From contig CALIIC010000012.1 in assembly GCA_938020445.1 (NCBI GenBank), positions 1 through 49,025 of the forward strand: a stretch of 49,025 bases of DNA, read 5' to 3'. The translations under genes and the position numbers were made by a program. Of the stretch, positions 9,601 to 17,567 are shown one piece after another. Within the stretch, counting starts at the first letter, position 1; each line of letters opens with the position of its first letter. The notes below the pieces were generated by a model that saw only the letters and a list, made by a program, of their open reading frames with translations, had not been told where the DNA came from and did not search any database. The stretch comes from an uncultured Flavobacteriaceae bacterium. GTDB lineage: Bacteria; Bacteroidota; Bacteroidia; Flavobacteriales; Flavobacteriaceae.

Positions 9601-10049
9601 CATGCATATGATTTGGCACCGACATGATCAGTTGCACTTGAGAGCGCTGCACTGTTGGAAAGAACGGGTTTCGAAGCCGTATTCTTCGCATTGTGGTACT
9701 GCCCCATCATCGTCTGAACTTTTCCATTCTTAGAGTGAACCGTGTAGGTAGCAAACTCTACCTTAATTCCATTATGATACTGCTGATACTTATCATGGGT
9801 AAAGCCCAATTCATCAGATTTAGATGAAATTTTTCGCATCTCATCTGCCTTGGAAATTTGAAGATACTTGGTAAAAAGTGCTTGGGAATCCTGCGGATTT
9901 AGCGCAGCTTCCTTTGAAAAACGAATAGCCGTTGTATTTCCTTTCTCATCTGCCGTTTTCGTTACAACCGGGTTCGCTTGCCGCTGTTGCGCAAATGAGA
10001 ACGCAAAAGCAAAAACGAGCAGAAAAGAAATAGTGTAGTTTTTTTTCAT
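6654..10049 (-). CDS. Secreted M4-family (thermolysin-like) metalloprotease with T9SS type-A sorting domain
   Basis: The 1131-residue precursor has a signal peptide (to about residue 20), an FTP/PepSY-like propeptide (about 40-215) and an M4 catalytic domain (about 220-545). The zinc site is H354-E-I-T-H358 with third ligand E378 in GALNESFSD, and the catalytic His is H450 in GVHSNSGV. A fibronectin type III domain follows (about 548-630), then a GEVED domain ending GEVEDYTVLI (about 640-775), a second FN3 (about 782-870), a jelly-roll-like domain beginning TSFFETGWDGW, and a C-terminal T9SS type-A sorting domain (LMLPNPVKNSLQLRL ... GVYIMEVNDGEEVMAQKFIKE). It should be exported through the outer membrane by the type IX system and degrade extracellular protein. 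It appears monocistronic. Confidence 0.95.
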   Translation of the reverse strand: MKKNYTISFLLVFAFAFSFAQQRQANPVVTKTADEKGNTTAIRFSKEAALNPQDSQALFTKYLQISKADEMRKISSKSDELGFTHDKYQQYHNGIKVEFATYTVHSKNGKVQTMMGQYHNAKNTASKPVLSNSAALSSATDHVGAKSYAWEDAAMAKSLAYKKPKGELVIFPAIDGITKEAKLVYKYDIYSHDPIYRADVYVDAKSGAVLFENARIHHADTPANGASLYNGNVSFTADLSGGTYRLRQTAEGIETYDLNNGTNYGSATDITSSSATFSNQQTGVQAHYAAEQTAQYYVSNHNRDSYDGNGSVLRSYISYSSNYVNAFWDGSRMTYGDGDGVTYGPLVTLDITGHEITHGVTEFSANLVYQRESGALNESFSDIFGELVENYATGSNNWQMGSEIGITGNGAFRSMSNPGQYGDPDTYGGSNWTNPQCGTPTRSNDYCGVHSNSGVQNKWFYILAVGESGTNDIGDAYNVTGIGLTKAGAIAYRNLVTYLSANSTFADARTGAIQSAIDLYGAGSAEEIATTNAWYAVGVGGVYIPTCSLSAPANLSASNISDTGFDISWDAVSGAVSYNLVVAGTTTVVNGTSYSATGLTPGTSYSVSIDANCSTGGSGASASTNVTTTGSAPVTYCTSASTNVNDEYIGRVRLGAIDNSSGAQFYTDFTSVSTGLTKGVSNTITVNPTWTGTVYNEGYSVWIDYNNDGDFTDSGEQVFSQSATNSTSVSGNFTVPSTANNGATRMRVAMKYNGVPTSCETFTYGEVEDYTVLISAGVADTQAPSVPGALAASNVSQTTADLSWNASTDNVGVTGYTVYQNGSSIVTTSGTSYQVSGLSANTAYDFSVSANDAAGNDSGQSSAISVTTLDNTGGGSDVLLTSFFETGWDGWADGGSDSFRYSGTRSYEGNYSIRLRDNTNSSTMTSGAYNVSAYNSIDVEFYFYPNSMENGEDFWVQFYDGSSWNTVASYAAGTSFTNGSFYTATATISSADYNFASNAQFRFRCDASANQDQVYIDQVTITANGGSAVSRQSIADMGNPGGIMGVLGGADSEGFEADFLMLPNPVKNSLQLRLAEVNEEATFRIVNLLGQTIKAGKVDSNSIDVTRLAAGVYIMEVNDGEEVMAQKFIKE

Positions 10050-10135
10050 AATTGAATTTGATTAAAATTAGTCATGGTTAATACGCGTTAAATATATGTT
10101 AATTTTTAACAATAGGTAGATAAAGTGCAGATTTT

Positions 10136-10144
10136 TTCGATGAA
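10136..10144 (-). promoter_or_regulatory. TTCATCGAA motif upstream of the M4 protease
   Basis: On the - strand this reads TTCATCGAA, about 87 bp before the protease ATG. The same 9-mer recurs at 11208-11216, 47141-47149 and 47160-47168, and close relatives sit upstream of the five small-RNA promoters. A clean TAnnTTTG promoter was not found in the 10050-10233 intergene. Confidence 0.3.
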
Positions 10145-10233
10145 ATAAATATTTTTTCCTACAAATTATAAAAATTACTACTAGTCTATTTGTAGTTTCA
10201 ATACCTTGCCGGTTGACAAAAAAAGAAATAAAA

Positions 10234-10275
10234 AAAGTCCAATTTTCGACTGTTATAGTTCGAAAATTGGACTTT
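10234..10275 (-). terminator. Intrinsic terminator of the lipoprotein gene at 10341-11135
   Basis: A perfect 16-bp stem (10234-10249 with 10260-10275, arms reading AAAGTCCAATTTTCGA and its complement) with a 10-nt loop. It is followed on the - strand by T-rich sequence and lies 66 bp beyond the lipoprotein stop. Confidence 0.85.
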
Positions 10276-10340
10276 GTAACGTTTAAGAAAAGTAATCTGT
10301 TCTACCTATGCATAGTGTAAAGAATTCGCCTTAAACGATT

Positions 10341-11135
10341 TTAATCACCGCAACTAATAGCGCTAAGAGCAAGTGTTTCAGCAGTAATATCTGCCTTTGT
10401 ATAAGAATCATTGAACAAAGCAAACTTGTCGATACCATGACCTGAAGACCTCGCCGAAACCTCCATCGTATAGATTCCTGCTTCATCGAATTTCACAAAT
10501 ACATCGTGACCATTATTATCAAAGGTGGAAGATTGCCATTTAAAATTTAAATCATTCCCACTTCGATAGATTTTAAACCAGCCGTCTTTGGAGGCGCCTT
10601 CGGGGTTTGGAGTTTTTCCCGTATCTCTTGGGTAAACAGTACTCTCTGCTTTTTGTCCGTAAAAATCACTAGCATCTGCAAATCGTAACCAAGTATCGTT
10701 ATGATCAGTACCGCTATCACCCATTTTTACCGCAGATTTCCATATGAATCGATACACACCGGTGTTTTCTATCTTAATTTTAAAGGAGGTAGCTCCTAAG
10801 CCAGGATTCCCCAGCGACTGCTCTCCTGTCCATACCATATATCCTTTCCCCGAAAGTGCATCACCATCTGTGCTTAATTTCCAATCTGAGTCGAAAACGG
10901 CCTCCTCGAATTGTACATGAACCAAGCCATCCTTTTCAACGAATACATAATCTCCTTTATCGGTACAATCACCTGTTTTAGGTGCTTCCTCTTCAGATGG
11001 AGGTGTTATTTGTTCTTCATCGATGGGTACATCTGTTGTTTCGGTACTACACGATACAGTCATCATTAAAACAACCGTACTAAAAATTAAACTCGAAAAA
11101 GAAAAAAAAGAATTTGGGAATTTTGTGCGTTTCAT
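10341..11135 (-). CDS. Lipoprotein with a carbohydrate-binding-like beta-sandwich domain
   Basis: The 264-residue protein has a lipoprotein signal peptide ending MMTVSC, with C29 as the lipidation site. An acidic Pro-rich spacer (EEQITPPSEEEAP) follows, so it is likely held at the outer membrane. The rest contains GYMVWTGEQSLGNPG, TGVYRFIWKS, GTDHNDTWLRF, GWFKIYRSG and YTMEVSARSSGHGIDKFALF, a pattern I associate with all-beta CBM-like modules of marine Bacteroidetes polysaccharide-degrading proteins; this is a resemblance, not a proven family. No glycoside hydrolase or SusCD pair is adjacent. A strong terminator follows it. The function is unassigned. Confidence 0.75.
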   Translation of the reverse strand: MKRTKFPNSFFSFSSLIFSTVVLMMTVSCSTETTDVPIDEEQITPPSEEEAPKTGDCTDKGDYVFVEKDGLVHVQFEEAVFDSDWKLSTDGDALSGKGYMVWTGEQSLGNPGLGATSFKIKIENTGVYRFIWKSAVKMGDSGTDHNDTWLRFADASDFYGQKAESTVYPRDTGKTPNPEGASKDGWFKIYRSGNDLNFKWQSSTFDNNGHDVFVKFDEAGIYTMEVSARSSGHGIDKFALFNDSYTKADITAETLALSAISCGD

Positions 11136-11322
11136 AAGATTTGGGGTCTTTTGCGTTCAATTGATAAAACGGATTGTCTACAAAAAAATTGGTTTGAACC
11201 CCTGTATTTCGATGAACTACATCACCCCTAAAACAACTATTTTTAAGAATACCTGTTTTCTGGGTGTTTTGGTAAGCAGCAGATGTGTAGCTTTATAGTA
11301 CATAAATTGAAAACCAAGTGCC

Positions 11323-13152
11323 ATGAATTTATTCTCGATAGCAGAAATTAGCGGAAAAGCACAAAATGCCTTCAAAAGATTTCCGGTCACCTTAGTTTGG
11401 GCCATTATTGGAACCTTTTACTGTATGTTTCTCCTTGATGATAATAGTGGCGACCTATTTGATCGAAATTTAGATGTGGTACTGACCCTTATCCTGGGAA
11501 TAAGTTGGTTGATTGCCACCCAGTTCTTTATTGAACAACAGCAAAAACCCCAAAAATGGTTTGTATTAAAAGGAGTTATACTGGTATTGCTCTTTTTATT
11601 CTGCTGGTATTATCCCGACGGTTTCCCAAAAAGCGAATCTCCGGGTTTTCTTCTTCGGTTCTTCCTTTTTCTGATTGCGGGACATTTGTTTGTTTTATTT
11701 GCACCTTTTATGAGGTCATGGAACAAGGAAGCGTATTGGTCCTATTTAAAATCGGTGGCAACGGCCATACTCCGCAGTACTTTTTTCTCCGGAGTACTGT
11801 ATTTGGGTCTTGCCTTGGCATTGGTGGCAATAGATGCCCTATTCGATACCAATATCAACAGTAGGCGCTTTGGACAGTTGTTCTTTTTCTGCCTGGGAAT
11901 CGTTAACACCTGGATCTATTTATCCGATTTCCCAAAAGATGTTCGCTCGAACACCACCATTCATTTTCAAAAAGCATTGGAGGTCTTTGTAAAATTCATC
12001 TTAATACCATTGGTGCTACTGTACCTTTTGATTTTGTATGCGTATAGTGTGAAAATTCTTATTGAGTGGGAGTTACCCAAAGGGTGGGTGTCCTATTTGG
12101 TCACGGTCTTGGCCTTTTTAGGATTTATAGTCCAAGTAATTATAAATCCTGTTCAAAAAAGCATCAAAGCATGGACAGTGAACAAATTTTACCCTTGGTT
12201 TTATATTTTATTGCTTCCCTTATTGGTCTTGCTTTTTATCGCCATCATGCGCCGGGTAAATGACTATGGGATAACCGAAAATAGGTACTTCGTACTCGTG
12301 TTGGCCGTTTGGATTTTGGCAATGGCCCTCTACCTGTTGTTTGCAAAAAACAAACGCCTGATCCTATTGCCCATCAGCTTATTCATTTTGGCCCTTGCAT
12401 CCTCCTTCGGTCCTTGGGGTGCCATGGGCATTTCTAAACGTAGTCAACTAGCACAATTCGAAAAGGTTTATACCAAGATAATGGGCGATGATAAAACCGC
12501 AAATACCAAACAGTATAATCAGTTAAAGTCAATTCTGAACTATTTAGACGATCGGCAATCACTTTCCCAACTAGACCCCATAACAGGTATCGCAATGGCT
12601 GCCGCATTTAAAGACACCATTAATGATGATGAATCGTATCGCTATAATTATTCCTGGTTGGATACCCAAAAGGTGATGGACTCCTTGGGGATTTTTCTAA
12701 ATCCAAAAGATGCTGCCGCCAACAACCTGAATGGAAAATCATATAACTATTATGGAACACATTTGTTCACTTACAAGTCAGTTGCAATTGATGCCTACGA
12801 TTATTTTTCTCCCATACAAATGAACAGTTATGCAGAAAAAAAAGGGGAAATAGGCAATTTTCTTGTGTCGTATGATAAGGAAAACATAGCCGTGCTTATT
12901 GAATCGAAGACCGATAGTTCGGAATTCTATCGCGTTTCCTTAGAGGAAAAACTCATGGCGCTAGCAAAGTACAATTCATCCCTTCCGGAAAATCGTGCAA
13001 GCGAAATGGTGCTAGATTTTGAAAAGGAACGTATTTTAGGAAAGCTAATTTTTACCGATTTGGGTTATAATTTAAAGGATGACGAAATAACCCTTAATCA
13101 TTCGAGCGCCTATCTCTTTCTTAAACAAGAACCCTATGCTAGACAAAATTAA
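11323..13152 (+). CDS. DUF4153 family integral membrane protein
   Basis: The 609-residue protein has about ten to eleven hydrophobic segments in its first 370 residues (for example VVLTLILGISWLIATQFF and ILLLPLLVLLFIAIM). A soluble C-terminal part follows with TANTKQYNQLKSILNYLDDRQSLSQLDPITGI. Length and layout match flavobacterial DUF4153 proteins, whose function is unknown. Its 3' end overlaps the exonuclease gene by 17 bases, which suggests co-translation. A weak -7-like TAGCTTTA lies near 11287 upstream. Confidence 0.85.
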   Translation: MNLFSIAEISGKAQNAFKRFPVTLVWAIIGTFYCMFLLDDNSGDLFDRNLDVVLTLILGISWLIATQFFIEQQQKPQKWFVLKGVILVLLFLFCWYYPDGFPKSESPGFLLRFFLFLIAGHLFVLFAPFMRSWNKEAYWSYLKSVATAILRSTFFSGVLYLGLALALVAIDALFDTNINSRRFGQLFFFCLGIVNTWIYLSDFPKDVRSNTTIHFQKALEVFVKFILIPLVLLYLLILYAYSVKILIEWELPKGWVSYLVTVLAFLGFIVQVIINPVQKSIKAWTVNKFYPWFYILLLPLLVLLFIAIMRRVNDYGITENRYFVLVLAVWILAMALYLLFAKNKRLILLPISLFILALASSFGPWGAMGISKRSQLAQFEKVYTKIMGDDKTANTKQYNQLKSILNYLDDRQSLSQLDPITGIAMAAAFKDTINDDESYRYNYSWLDTQKVMDSLGIFLNPKDAAANNLNGKSYNYYGTHLFTYKSVAIDAYDYFSPIQMNSYAEKKGEIGNFLVSYDKENIAVLIESKTDSSEFYRVSLEEKLMALAKYNSSLPENRASEMVLDFEKERILGKLIFTDLGYNLKDDEITLNHSSAYLFLKQEPYARQN

Positions 13153-13849
13153 TCTGGAGAATATTCTTTTTTTAGATATAGAAACTGTTCCTGAAACCCA
13201 AAATTTTGAGCAACTCGATGCTTCTAAAAGAGAGTTGTGGGAACAAAAATCCAAGTACCAACGCAAAGAGGACTTCTCGGCTGAAGAATTTTATGATCGC
13301 GCAGGCATATGGGCCGAGTTCGGCAAAATAGTTTGCATTTCGGTCGGTTACTTTTCCTATAAAGGTATTGCCCGCTCTTTCCGAACGACCAGTTTTTACG
13401 GTGACGAGCCAAAACTTCTTAAAGAGTTTAAAAACTTGGTAACCACACATTTTAGTGGATCCAAGCACTTGCTTTGCGGCCATAATGCGAAAGAATTCGA
13501 TTTTCCTTACATCGCGAGGCGTATGATCATTCACGCAATCGAACTTCCGTACAAACTAAATTTATTCGGAAAAAAACCTTGGGAAGTACCTCATCTAGAT
13601 ACGATGGAGTTGTGGAAATTCGGGGATTACAAACATTTTACATCGCTAAAATTGTTGACCAATATTCTAGGCATTCCTTCCCCAAAACAAGATATTGACG
13701 GAAGTATGGTACGCAAAGTCTTCTATGAGGACAACGATATTGATCGCATCATTACCTATTGCGAACTGGATGTCGTCGCCACGGCCCAAGTTTTCCTGCG
13801 GATGCGCAACGAAGAATTATTGGCTAAAAGCGAAATTAAGAGCATCTGA
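13136..13849 (+). CDS. Predicted 3'-5' exonuclease related to the PolB exonuclease domain
   Basis: The 237-residue protein has a DEDD-type exonuclease fold: Exo I is LFLDIETVP with D14 and E16, Exo II is GHNAKEFDFPYIARR, and Exo III is ITYCELDVVATAQVFLRM. This matches the stand-alone PolB-like 3'-5' exonuclease family (PF10108-type). It is likely a cytosolic nuclease trimming DNA or RNA 3' ends; the substrate is not known. Its start lies inside the end of the DUF4153 gene (17-base overlap). No terminator hairpin was recognised before the convergent gene at 13886. Confidence 0.88.
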   Translation: MLDKINLENILFLDIETVPETQNFEQLDASKRELWEQKSKYQRKEDFSAEEFYDRAGIWAEFGKIVCISVGYFSYKGIARSFRTTSFYGDEPKLLKEFKNLVTTHFSGSKHLLCGHNAKEFDFPYIARRMIIHAIELPYKLNLFGKKPWEVPHLDTMELWKFGDYKHFTSLKLLTNILGIPSPKQDIDGSMVRKVFYEDNDIDRIITYCELDVVATAQVFLRMRNEELLAKSEIKSI

Positions 13850-13885
13850 AGCTCGCGCCTTTAAGTGGTCTCGTTCCAATACTGA

Positions 13886-14860
13886 TTATACGTTGAACTT
13901 TAATTGTATATAGACCGGGAAATGATCGCTATAGCCCCCAATGTATTTTCGCCCCGCATAGGTGCGATAGGGTGTTCCCTTAAACTTGCCTTTGAACTCC
14001 GTCAAAAAAGCTTCGTCGAAAATATTGGCATGTGCAAAACTATGGGTGCCTTTCTCATAGTTTAAGAAGTTATGCGAAAAAATAATCTGATCGAACATGC
14101 TCCAACTTTTGCGATAGTTGGCCGTACCGCGATATTCGGACATCAGTTTTTCAGACGGGTTGTACAGCGTATTCATTTCTAGCAAGGTCTGAATACTCTG
14201 GGAATCGGGGTTGTCGTTAAAATCTCCCATAATAATGTAGTTGGCGTTAGGAGTTTCTACTTCAATCTTCTCAATAAAACTTTTAAGTGTCTCGGCTGCC
14301 TTGATTCGTTTGTAATCGGTTTCCATTTCACCATCTCTTCTAGAAGGCCAATGATTTACGAAGATGTTGACAGTTTCCCCATTGAGCTTTCCATGCACAT
14401 ATAAAATATCGCGGGTGGTATCACGCCGACCATCAGGATTATTCACATATAGCGTAATGGGTTCCGAATGAAGTACCTCAAAATACTTCTTATGATAGAT
14501 CAATGCCGCATCGATTCCCCGTTCATCAGGAGAATCATAATGCACAAAACCATAATCGATTCCTCGCAGGGGTTCTGCGTCGATCAAATCTTGCATTACA
14601 TTTTCATTTTCGACTTCGGCTACCCCAACCAATACGGGAACATTCTCGGTTGTCACCGCACCTATTTCCGAAATGGTCTTTGCCAGTTTGTACAATTTGC
14701 GCTTATAACGTTTCATTGACCACTTCTTTTGACCTTCGGGCGTAAACTCGTCATCCAGGGTATCCGGATCATCAATGGTGTCAAAAAGGTTTTCAAGATT
14801 GTAGAAAGCAATGCTATGAAGATTCCCTTTTGGATTTTTCTTTACAAAAGATAAAGACAT
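13886..14860 (-). CDS. Endonuclease/exonuclease/phosphatase-family protein
   Basis: The 324 residues carry the EEP fold motifs: AFYNLENLFDTIDD near the N-terminus, VGVAEVENENVMQDL, VNHWPSRRDG, IMGDFNDNPDS and the C-terminal GGYSDHFPVYIQL, where SDH holds the catalytic His. The family includes metal-dependent DNases and phosphodiesterases. No signal peptide is seen, so it is probably cytosolic. It is convergent with the exonuclease gene at 13136-13849, and has its own candidate promoter at 14889-14896. Confidence 0.9.
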   Translation of the reverse strand: MSLSFVKKNPKGNLHSIAFYNLENLFDTIDDPDTLDDEFTPEGQKKWSMKRYKRKLYKLAKTISEIGAVTTENVPVLVGVAEVENENVMQDLIDAEPLRGIDYGFVHYDSPDERGIDAALIYHKKYFEVLHSEPITLYVNNPDGRRDTTRDILYVHGKLNGETVNIFVNHWPSRRDGEMETDYKRIKAAETLKSFIEKIEVETPNANYIIMGDFNDNPDSQSIQTLLEMNTLYNPSEKLMSEYRGTANYRKSWSMFDQIIFSHNFLNYEKGTHSFAHANIFDEAFLTEFKGKFKGTPYRTYAGRKYIGGYSDHFPVYIQLKFNV

Positions 14861-14888
14861 GGTGTTTTTTGTTGGGGAGTTAAATTTA

Positions 14889-14896
14889 CAAAAATA
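14889..14896 (-). promoter_or_regulatory. Candidate -7 box for the EEP-family gene
   Basis: TATTTTTG on the - strand matches TAnnTTTG and lies about 28 bp before the ATG at 14860. No good -33 element is visible. Confidence 0.5.
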
Positions 14897-15085
14897 GCAT
14901 GGGAAGTAATACTCCCCCTACCTTTTTAATTGAATACGCAGAATTAACGCAAAAAGAACATCCCTAGTATTCTTTAAAACACTGTTTCTAGTTATATAAT
15001 TGCTGAAAGGCAAAAAGAATCGAAATTTACGGCCCAAATATGAAATTCCCCTATAAAAGAAAAACACAGGAACCAATTCATTGAT

Positions 15086-15093
15086 TAGATTTG
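15086..15093 (+). promoter_or_regulatory. Candidate -7 box of the hflX promoter
   Basis: TAGATTTG matches TAnnTTTG and lies 16 bp before the hflX ATG, predicting a leader of about 10 nt. The remainder of 14897-15085 shows no further feature. Confidence 0.5.
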
Positions 15094-15109
15094 TATTCTA
15101 AATTCCCAT

Positions 15110-16321
15110 ATGCTAGAAAAGAAGTCGACAAATTATGAAAAGACAGTTCTGATCGGGGTCATCAATCAGGAACAGAACGAGAAAAAGGTAGACGAGTATC
15201 TCGACGAGCTGGCCTTTCTCACGTTTACCGCAGGCGGTGAAGTATGCAAACGTTTCGTGCAACGAATGAATGTTCCGAATCCTAAAACGATGATTGGAAG
15301 TGGCAAAATGTTGGAAATTGAAGCCTATGTCGAAGAACACGAAATCGGTTCGGTAATTTTTGATGATGAACTGAGTCCGGGTCAACAACGAAACATTGAA
15401 AAGCAATTGCGGTGCAAGATTTTAGATCGTACGGGCCTTATTCTTGATATTTTTGCGCAACGTGCACAAACAAGTTATTCGAGAACACAGGTAGAGTTGG
15501 CCCAGTACGAGTATCTATTGCCCAGGTTAACGGGCCTATGGACGCATTTGGAGCGCCAAAAGGGAGGTATTGGAATGCGCGGCCCCGGGGAAACCGAGAT
15601 TGAGACCGACCGTCGTATTGTTCGAGATCGCATTACTCTGCTTAAAAAGAAACTACTAAAAATTGACCGCCAAATGGAAACACAGCGCGGCAATAGAGGA
15701 GCGTTGGTTCGTGTTGCGCTTGTAGGGTATACCAACGTTGGTAAATCTACCTTAATGAACGTGGTGAGCAAAAGCGATGTTTTTGCCGAGAACAAACTGT
15801 TCGCCACCCTAGATACCACGGTACGAAAGGTGGTGATAGGCAACCTGCCATTTTTATTGAGTGATACCGTAGGATTTATACGAAAACTTCCTACCCAGTT
15901 GGTAGAGAGTTTTAAAAGTACCTTGGACGAGGTGCGGGAAGCCGATCTATTATTACATGTGGTAGATATTTCACATGACCAATTTGAAGAGCATATTGAT
16001 TCGGTAAACAAGATTCTTGATGAAATAGATAGCGCGGATAAGAATACCATCATGGTCTTTAATAAAATAGACCAATACCGCCCTGAAACCATTGCCGAGG
16101 ACGATCTTATCACCGAAAAGACCGAAAAACACTTCAGCATTGAAGACTGGCAAAAAACATGGATGCAACGCGTTGGGAATAATGCCTTGTTTATTTCGGC
16201 ATTGAACAAAGAGAATCTAGACGATTTTAGAAAACGTGTTTATTCCGAAGTACGGGATATACACGTTACGCGTTTTCCATATAACAACTTCCTATACCCT
16301 GAAAATTTGGACGAATACTAA
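15110..16321 (+). CDS. hflX: Ribosome-associated GTPase HflX
   Basis: The 403-residue protein is a full-length HflX, a GTPase that binds the 50S subunit and splits stalled ribosomes under stress. An N-terminal HflX domain (about 10-200) contains FDDELSPGQQRNIEK and the glycine-rich KGGIGMRGPGETEIETDRR. The G domain follows: G1 GYTNVGKST at 206-214, G3 DTVGF, the HflX signature RKLPTQLVESFKSTLDE, and G4 FNKID. It is a single gene with its own -7 box; small RNA A lies downstream. Confidence 0.97.
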   Translation: MLEKKSTNYEKTVLIGVINQEQNEKKVDEYLDELAFLTFTAGGEVCKRFVQRMNVPNPKTMIGSGKMLEIEAYVEEHEIGSVIFDDELSPGQQRNIEKQLRCKILDRTGLILDIFAQRAQTSYSRTQVELAQYEYLLPRLTGLWTHLERQKGGIGMRGPGETEIETDRRIVRDRITLLKKKLLKIDRQMETQRGNRGALVRVALVGYTNVGKSTLMNVVSKSDVFAENKLFATLDTTVRKVVIGNLPFLLSDTVGFIRKLPTQLVESFKSTLDEVREADLLLHVVDISHDQFEEHIDSVNKILDEIDSADKNTIMVFNKIDQYRPETIAEDDLITEKTEKHFSIEDWQKTWMQRVGNNALFISALNKENLDDFRKRVYSEVRDIHVTRFPYNNFLYPENLDEY

Positions 16322-16400
16322 TTTAAGTTCTCGAAAATTTTTAAAAATCGAAACTTTCAAGATCGCCGTTTGTCGACTATTTTGAACCGCTCATATTTTT

Positions 16401-16465
16401 CACAACAAAAAATAGGCAGTTCACAACAATAGTACCCTTGTATAGAAAAATCGGAAATATATTTA
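16401..16465 (+). promoter_or_regulatory. LytTR-like control region of small RNA A
   Basis: Direct repeats CACAACA at 16401-16407 and 16422-16428 (21 bp apart) are followed by the -7 box TATATTTA at 16458-16465, 36 bp from the second repeat. A TTTGTCG element sits 32 bp before the first repeat. The layout matches five other sites in the window. Confidence 0.8.
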
Positions 16466-16470
16466 CAGTG

Positions 16471-16598
16471 TTATTAAGCGTAACACCTTATCCCAAACAA
16501 ATGGCTTGAACTTAACCGAACAGCTTTTAAAAAATAAAATACGCATGTAACAAACCTACTTTAAAAAATCACCTCGGCTCCCCAGCCGGGGTTTTTTT
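16471..16598 (+). ncRNA. Small RNA A of a five-member LytTR-box RNA family
   Basis: A transcript of about 128 nt is inferred from the -7 box at 16458-16465 to the T-run at 16598; there is no plausible ORF. It carries CCTACTTT at 16555-16562, in a 22-bp block shared exactly with RNA B (core TGTAACAAACCTACTTTAAA). It ends in a hairpin with a CCCC loop. It lies between hflX and the 3' end of the PorP/SprF gene on the opposite strand, so it closes the adhesin operon whose promoter has the same control region. The exact start is estimated; function is unknown. Confidence 0.72.
16572..16598 (+). terminator. Intrinsic terminator of small RNA A
   Basis: An 8-bp stem (CCTCGGCT with AGCCGGGG, one G-T pair), loop CCCC and seven Ts. 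Read on the - strand it is also followed by Ts, so it may end the PorP/SprF operon as well. Confidence 0.85.
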
Positions 16599-16612
16599 AT
16601 GCCTTTTTCTTA

Positions 16613-17533
16613 CTAAAAAAATCGAGGTTCATTAAGTCGTACTTTTCCATTCATAAAATCATAGCGAAGCAAAATCTCATGCGTGCCAAAATTATAGCCT
16701 TTCAACTCTTTGTTGTTAAGGTTATAAGAATATCCTACATGCATCCTGGGTGTAACCTGCACCCCAAGTAATACAGCGATCGAATCACTTAGGCGATAGG
16801 CAAGCCCCACATTTAAAGTCTCCTTGAACAATGCACTTAATGCAATATCGGCGACCCAATCGTCGTTCGGTTCCCATTTCGCGAAAACCGAAGGTTTCAA
16901 TAGCACCTCTTTGTTCAGTTCAAACACTGTACCCCCTATCAAAAAGAAATGCAAGCGGGCAACATCTATCTCTTGTTCTAACGGATCATAATATTCCTGC
17001 GAAAAGAAATTAGGTACCGATAGGCCAATGTAGGTCTTTTCGGACCTGTAGTAGATGCCCGCACCAATACTCCCTAGAAATTTATTTTGAATGTTCGTCT
17101 GAAAGGCAATGTCTTCATTTTCCGATAGGCCTTTCGAAAAATCCACGTCAAATACGCGTGCGCCCGCCCTAAGACCAAAAGACAGTTTTTTGTTTTTATA
17201 ATGCAACGGAATCGTATGCGAAAAATTCGCGTCGAACACCAAATTGTTCACAGGTCCCAGCGCTTCATTAGAAATCCCGATACCCCACCCTACGGTACTT
17301 TCCGTTGGGCCATGAAGACTCACAAATTGTGTGGTCGGAGCACCATTTACACCGACCCATTGCGAACGGTGCATCCCAATTGCGGAAAGGTATTCTTTTG
17401 ACCCCGCATAGGCAGGGTTCACTGTCATAGTGTTGTAGGTATATTGGGCAAATTGCGGCTCTTGCTGTGCCTTAAGTGTATAGCTATTAGAAAGGACTAG
17501 CCCTAATAGTATCAGTAGAAAATTCTTTTTCAT
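16613..17533 (-). CDS. PorP/SprF-family type IX secretion membrane protein
   Basis: The 306-residue protein has a signal peptide (to about residue 22) and the family opening EPQFAQYTYNTMTVNPAYAGSKEYLSAIGMHRSQWVGVNGAPTT, then beta-barrel outer-membrane strands. Members pair with large substrates carrying type-B (gliding-motility) C-terminal domains and help export or anchor them at the surface. It lies 34 bp downstream of exactly such a substrate gene on the same strand. The pair is therefore an operon and a functional couple. Confidence 0.95.
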   Translation of the reverse strand: MKKNFLLILLGLVLSNSYTLKAQQEPQFAQYTYNTMTVNPAYAGSKEYLSAIGMHRSQWVGVNGAPTTQFVSLHGPTESTVGWGIGISNEALGPVNNLVFDANFSHTIPLHYKNKKLSFGLRAGARVFDVDFSKGLSENEDIAFQTNIQNKFLGSIGAGIYYRSEKTYIGLSVPNFFSQEYYDPLEQEIDVARLHFFLIGGTVFELNKEVLLKPSVFAKWEPNDDWVADIALSALFKETLNVGLAYRLSDSIAVLLGVQVTPRMHVGYSYNLNNKELKGYNFGTHEILLRYDFMNGKVRLNEPRFF

Positions 17534-17567
17534 AAGCTTTGGTTTGGCCTTTTTAGCGAATCTTTTT

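Noticed and set aside
11023-11298. 91-codon ORF overlapping the lipoprotein 5' end and the intergene
   Set aside because: It overlaps the start of the convincing lipoprotein gene antisense and has low-complexity Lys-rich sequence.
15475-16209. 244-codon open frame antisense to hflX
   Set aside because: Serine- and arginine-rich composition typical of a shadow frame; hflX on the other strand is certain.
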